Positions 60,898-64,000 of a stretch of 64,000 nucleotides of DNA are shown in pieces. A program made the position numbers and the translations under genes. The notes beneath the pieces were generated by a model. It was not told the origin of the DNA, did not search any database, and saw nothing but the letters and a program-made list of their open reading frames with translations. Source of the stretch: Suilimivivens aceti (GTDB taxonomy: Bacteria > Bacillota > Clostridia > Lachnospirales > Lachnospiraceae); contig NZ_JAOQKJ010000001.1 of assembly GCF_025567405.1 (NCBI RefSeq), positions 331,457-395,456 of the forward strand, in the 5' to 3' direction. Every line of letters begins with the position of its first letter. Position 1 is the first letter of the stretch.

Positions 60898-61947
60898 TCA
60901 ATCTTCTGTGCATCTGTACTCTGCCATGGTGGCAACACCATGATTGGCAGCTACTACGATGCTTTCCTTCGCATCCCCTATCACAAAGATCTGTGCAGGA
61001 GCCTGTCCCTCGTCCAGGACTGTTTCTTCTTCGATCTGTGTTCTGCCTTCGCCTTCACAGGTAAAGGTGAACTTCCGTAAGGTCTTGTCCCCGGCTCTGC
61101 TTCCTGTGATCAGTGCAGGCCTTCCAAAGAACTGTCCGCCCCAGAGCACATGTCCGAAGCTTAAGGGAATCTCAACCATTCTTTCCATTCCTGCGCCCAG
61201 CTTCTTGAATACTACGGCTTTGTTTCCATGGAACTCTTCGATGATTGCAAGTTCTTCTTTGCCATCCCCGTCCAGATCCATATAAACGATATCACTGGTA
61301 GGAACACTCAGCAGATGCTCTACATTCCATTCACCGTCTTTACAGGTTGCCCGGAAAACACCTTCCGTTCCTCCAAAGTAAAGATCATCGAAGCCCTCTT
61401 TGTTCCTTGCTACAAACATGGCATGGTGCTTTGTTACACCATCGTAGATCTGCTCCATCTCTACCTTGTCTTTTGTGGGATCATACTTTCCAATCTCCAT
61501 GGTTCCTGATGTTGACCAGTCATCCTGATCTGTCTTGCTCTTGCAAAGCTTTCCGGCTGCCAGATAAACACCATCCTTTTCCTGCAGCAGTGAAATTCTG
61601 TGAACGTAAGGAATCTCTGCAAGTACGGTTCTTTTGCTGACCTCATATCCGTCATCCTTCTTCTCCAGATCAGCCTTGATCACCTTGGCTGTTGCAGAAT
61701 CAAATACCGGATAGAACTCTTCGATGAAAAGCACTGCATTTTCGCCTTTTACATCCAGGATCGCCATGACGCCGCCCTGTCCTCCAAACAGCTCTGTAGC
61801 CTTTTGCGTGACCGGATCTACCAGATATACTCTACCGCCACGGTTTTCAGATGCTGCTGCATAATACTCTTTCCCATCCAATGTGACATCTGTGACAGCG
61901 TATAAGCCAGGCACATCCTTGACTAACTCACTCTTTCTGCATTCCAA
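60898..61947 (-). CDS. Cytoplasmic FG-GAP/VCBS-like repeat protein of unknown function
   Basis: A 349-residue protein without signal peptide or membrane segments. It is built of repeated beta-strand blocks (LYAVTDVTLDGKEYYAAASE, VMAILDVKGENAVLFIEE, IVYMDLDGDGKEELAIIEE, ALITGSRAGDKTLRKF), suggesting a beta-propeller. The block DLDGDGKEEL is the calcium-binding FG-GAP/VCBS type, rare in cytoplasmic proteins. I do not recognise a named enzyme. The start is TTG 61947 with GGAG ten bases upstream; the nearby ATG is out of frame. It is the first gene behind the LacI-controlled promoter, so it is probably an enzyme or sensor for the imported compound. Confidence 0.75.
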   Translation of the reverse strand: MECRKSELVKDVPGLYAVTDVTLDGKEYYAAASENRGGRVYLVDPVTQKATELFGGQGGVMAILDVKGENAVLFIEEFYPVFDSATAKVIKADLEKKDDGYEVSKRTVLAEIPYVHRISLLQEKDGVYLAAGKLCKSKTDQDDWSTSGTMEIGKYDPTKDKVEMEQIYDGVTKHHAMFVARNKEGFDDLYFGGTEGVFRATCKDGEWNVEHLLSVPTSDIVYMDLDGDGKEELAIIEEFHGNKAVVFKKLGAGMERMVEIPLSFGHVLWGGQFFGRPALITGSRAGDKTLRKFTFTCEGEGRTQIEEETVLDEGQAPAQIFVIGDAKESIVVAANHGVATMAEYRCTED

Positions 61948-61965
61948 TCTGTCATCACTCCTCTC

Positions 61966-61993
61966 TTTATAAACTCGTGTAAATATTTTGCAA
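61966..61993 (-). promoter_or_regulatory. Promoter and LacI-type operator of the TTT operon
   Basis: TTGCAA (61988-61993) and TATAAA (61966-61971) on the minus strand, 16-base spacer. The spacer contains ACACGAGT (plus ACTCGTGT, 61973-61980), imperfectly palindromic about a central CG as LacI-family operators are. The same core lies in the lacI promoter. Confidence 0.6.
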
Positions 61994-62003
61994 AAATAAT
62001 AAA

Positions 62004-63005
62004 TTAACCGCTTTTCCCTTCCACCAGATATACTGGGATATCCTTGACCTGCTGTCCATCATTGTTCCCATCCTCTACCAGAAAATCAACCACATATCTG
62101 GCGATATCCTTTTTGGAAAACCCGACTGTTGTAAGCCTCGGATCTACAATCTTGGAGGACGCTGTGTCATCCATCCCTGTAATCGCTATCTTTTCCGGAT
62201 CATATAACCCCGCTTTCTTAAGATGGTTCATGATAAGCACTGCCAGATAATCATTACCGGCAACAATTCCCACCTTCCCATATTTCTCAAGATTATCACC
62301 ACAGATCTGTACAGCTCTGTTCAGGATATCATCATAACGATCATTTTCGTAGCTGATCAGGCTTTCATCCACCTGATAATTATAAGCAAGCAGCGCATCC
62401 TCGTACCCACGATAGCGGTAATCTTTTCTGCTGAACTGATGAACCTTTGACTTGTAGGGAGGGAAAAAGGCGATTCTTTCAAACCCTCTCTGGATCAGTC
62501 TCTCTGTCAGCAGATAAGCAGCTTTCACATAATCAACACGGAGACACCTTACACGGCTTTCTAGCTCTCCATAATGACGTGCGCCGTAAAGCGCAACAGG
62601 AATACCACTCTTTGCGATCTTATTGATCTGTTCTGTACTGTAAATACTTGTTGCAAGAAAAATTCCATCCAGTCTGTGGTCAACAAGCTGACTTAAGAAT
62701 GCATCCTCCTGATGGCTGGTACAAAGGAAAAGATTATAGCCCTTGTCATATGCGTATTTCTCACTGAAATAAGTGATCTCTGCAAACAATTCACTTCGGA
62801 TATCATCACAAACAAGACCAAGTATATTTGTCTTTTTTGTCTTAAGGCTTCTGCCAATGTAATTCGGATGATAGTGAAGCTCCTCTACTGCCTTGAGCAC
62901 CGCCTTCCTCTTCTCCTCACTGACATAATTCGAATTGTTAAGTACATATGAAACTACTGATGGGGATACGCCTGCCCTTTCGGCAACTTCATTTCTGGTA
63001 ACCAT
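62004..63005 (-). CDS. LacI family transcriptional regulator
   Basis: A 333-residue repressor. The N-terminal HTH with hinge reads TRNEVAERAGVSPSVVSYVLN, then YIGRSLKTKKTNILGLV. The ligand domain is of the periplasmic-binding type 1 fold (GIVAGNDYLAVLIMNHLKKAGLYDPEKIAITGMDD). It starts 57 bases upstream of the operon it faces, in the same direction, and has its own promoter with the same operator core. AGGAG precedes ATG 63005. It probably represses itself and the TTT operon until an inducer derived from the substrate binds. Confidence 0.94.
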   Translation of the reverse strand: MVTRNEVAERAGVSPSVVSYVLNNSNYVSEEKRKAVLKAVEELHYHPNYIGRSLKTKKTNILGLVCDDIRSELFAEITYFSEKYAYDKGYNLFLCTSHQEDAFLSQLVDHRLDGIFLATSIYSTEQINKIAKSGIPVALYGARHYGELESRVRCLRVDYVKAAYLLTERLIQRGFERIAFFPPYKSKVHQFSRKDYRYRGYEDALLAYNYQVDESLISYENDRYDDILNRAVQICGDNLEKYGKVGIVAGNDYLAVLIMNHLKKAGLYDPEKIAITGMDDTASSKIVDPRLTTVGFSKKDIARYVVDFLVEDGNNDGQQVKDIPVYLVEGKSG

Positions 63006-63029
63006 TTCGACTCCTGTTGTTGTTTATTT

Positions 63030-63074
63030 ACTCGTGTTTATATATTATATATCACAGAAGAATTTTTGTGTCAA
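63030..63074 (-). promoter_or_regulatory. Promoter and operator of lacI
   Basis: TTGACA (63069-63074) and TATATA (63046-63051) on the minus strand, 17-base spacer. The core ACACGAGT (plus ACTCGTGT, 63030-63037) lies just after the -10, where a repressor would block initiation. From here to the terminator at 63271 the DNA is AT-rich and I see no gene or further signal. Confidence 0.6.
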
Positions 63075-63270
63075 CTGAACATATTTAATAAATAGAATCG
63101 TCTGTTTTTGTGAAAATTCACTATTGTCATCTTTGAAATGCTGATTTTCCCTTACAGATTTACCTTCCGTATATGTTCTGTTTTCCTGATATTGTGGGAT
63201 TTTTATTTTACTGATATGTGTGGATTTTTCTAATTTTCCGAAATGATTTGTTGTTTTTTGTTCCAGACAT

Positions 63271-63295
63271 AAAAAAAGCGATTCTTACGAACCAC
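63271..63295 (-). terminator. Terminator of the rRNA-tRNA transcript
   Basis: On the minus strand GTGGTTC-GTAA-GAATCGC forms a 7-bp stem (two G-U pairs) with a GNRA loop, followed by seven T residues (63271-63277). It lies 41 bases downstream of tRNA-Phe. Confidence 0.75.
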
Positions 63296-63336
63296 TGAAA
63301 TGAAGAATATAACTATGAATTTTTAAACATTAAAAA

Positions 63337-63409
<73 letters not shown>

Positions 63410-63435
63410 ATAGACTTAATACTTAATAAGTCAAG

Positions 63436-63509
63436 TAGCGGGGACAGGATTTGAACCTATGACCTTCGGGTTATGAGCCCGACGAGCTTCCAGACTGCTC
63501 CACCCCGCG
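63436..63509 (-). tRNA. Initiator tRNA-fMet(CAT)
   Basis: 74-nt tRNA with anticodon CAT. Initiator marks are an unpaired first position (C1 opposite U72) and three consecutive G-C pairs in the anticodon stem (GGG/CCC). The common bacterial mismatch is C1-A72; here position 72 reads T. The T-loop is TTCAAAT. Confidence 0.94.
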
Positions 63510-63535
63510 ATATTTAGTTGATGCCTTTCGGCTAA

Positions 63536-63617
63536 TGGGTGGAGGTGGATTCGAACCACCGAAGCAAATTGCAGCAGATTTACAGTCTGTCCCCTTTGGC
63601 CACTCGGGAATCCACCC
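63536..63617 (-). tRNA. tRNA-Tyr(GTA)
   Basis: 82-nt class II tRNA with a long variable arm, acceptor GGGTGGA/TCCACCC, anticodon loop CTGTAAA (GTA), T-loop TTCGAAT. Confidence 0.95.
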
Positions 63618-63642
63618 ATTATGATATGAAATTCACATCACA

Positions 63643-63715
63643 AGCCGATGATCGGACTCGAACCGATAACCTGCTGATTACAAATCAGCTGCTCTGCCAA
63701 TTGAGCCACATCGGC
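63643..63715 (-). tRNA. tRNA-Thr(TGT)
   Basis: 73-nt cloverleaf, acceptor GCCGATG/CATCGGC, anticodon loop TTTGTAA (TGT), T-loop TTCGAGT. Confidence 0.96.
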
Positions 63716-63722
63716 ATATAAA

Positions 63723-63795
63723 TGGGACCTATAGGGCTCGAACCTATGACCCTCTGCTTGTAAGGCAGATGCTCTCCCAGCTGAGCTAAGATCCC
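63723..63795 (-). tRNA. tRNA-Val(TAC)
   Basis: 73-nt cloverleaf, acceptor GGGATCT/AGGTCCC with one G-U pair, anticodon loop CTTACAA (TAC), T-loop TTCGAGC. It is only 7 bases from tRNA-Thr. Confidence 0.96.
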
Positions 63796-63829
63796 ATATA
63801 TATAATACCGAGGAAAAATCCTCTGTAAA

Positions 63830-63903
63830 CGACCCGGATGGGGTTCGAACCCACGACCTCCGCCGTGACAGGGCGGCGCTCTAACCAGCTGAGCCACCAG
63901 GCC
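63830..63903 (-). tRNA. tRNA-Asp(GTC)
   Basis: 74-nt cloverleaf, acceptor GGCCTGG/CCGGGTC with G-U pairs, discriminator G as usual for Asp, anticodon loop CTGTCAC (GTC), T-loop TTCGAAC. It is the first tRNA after the 23S gene. Confidence 0.95.
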
Positions 63904-63958
63904 ATAATATCATACCTTCAAAACCGAACATCAAATCTCATATCTTTCCGCAATTCCT

Positions 63959-64000
63959 GGATAAGCCCTCGACCGATTAGTACTTATCAGCTGAATGCAT
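63959..64000 (-). rRNA. 23S rRNA, 3' end only
   Basis: The minus strand reads AAGTACTAATCGGTCGAGGG then CTTATCC, the conserved 3' end of Firmicutes 23S rRNA. The rest lies beyond the window. The 3' boundary is set by the terminal CTTATCC, which pairs with the 23S 5' end in this group, and may be off by a few bases. No 5S gene lies between it and tRNA-Asp. Confidence 0.9.

Overview
The window comes from a low-to-mid GC, Gram-positive anaerobe, most likely a gut Lachnospiraceae (Clostridia). The support is: a sporulation-type SpmB and a RicT/YaaT homologue; an oxygen-sensitive glycyl radical enzyme with its activase; class II GalT with galactokinase; a transketolase split into two subunits; PurO-type purine synthesis; and the Bacillus/Clostridium cluster order yaaO-yaaR-holB-yaaT-yabB-rsmI. 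Genus cannot be fixed from this sequence. There is no phage, transposon or CRISPR array.

Layout. 1-6.4 kb (minus): a ZTP riboswitch ahead of purO and a transformylase-only purH, then a glycerol block (glpA-like, a glpB-like/DUF1667 fusion, glpK cut by the window edge). 6.5-9.9 kb (minus): map, rpe and split transketolase. 10-14.6 kb: a membrane-anchored DUF885 hydrolase, a membrane Mrr-type nuclease, an AEC carrier, a lone nucleotidyltransferase, a relic of a DUF4143 ATPase and spmB. 14.7-26.7 kb (minus): a sugar locus with binding protein, two permeases (the first broken by a one-base frameshift), GH3, GH130, AraC, galK, galT and a B12-binding radical SAM protein. 26.9-31 kb (plus): an AraC regulator, a glycyl radical enzyme of unknown substrate and its activase, ending at a clear terminator. 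31-36.3 kb: a lipoprotein, a chemoreceptor, tRNA-Gly, a VanW-domain protein, a CE2-like esterase, then an 82-bp tandem repeat array. 36.3-51.6 kb (minus): EamA, MATE and a heterodimeric ABC exporter, followed by the conserved DNA replication/RNA modification cluster, pyruvate kinase and a PLP decarboxylase. 51.7-54.2 kb: a hybrid histidine kinase. 54.3-63 kb (minus): a LacI-controlled operon with a tripartite tricarboxylate-type transporter and four catabolic enzymes. 63.3-64 kb (minus): six tRNAs downstream of the 3' end of a 23S rRNA gene, with no 5S between.

How the parts work together. Purine: ZTP rises when the AICAR transformylase step is starved of formyl-folate. The riboswitch would then let transcription continue into the enzymes that consume ZMP and make IMP. 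Sugar locus: oligosaccharide import, cleavage by GH3 and phosphorolysis by GH130, with galactose entering the Leloir pathway through GalK and GalT; the broken permease makes uptake doubtful. The divergent AraC-GRE-activase unit has a repeated octamer in its leader and may act on a product of that locus. LacI locus: the same 8-base core lies in both the lacI promoter and the operon promoter, which points to autoregulation and control of uptake and breakdown of an unidentified carboxylated or sugar-acid-like substrate.

The best candidates for something undescribed are the glycyl radical enzyme unit (26.9-31.0 kb) and the LacI/TTT catabolic operon with its cytoplasmic FG-GAP-type protein (54.3-63.1 kb).
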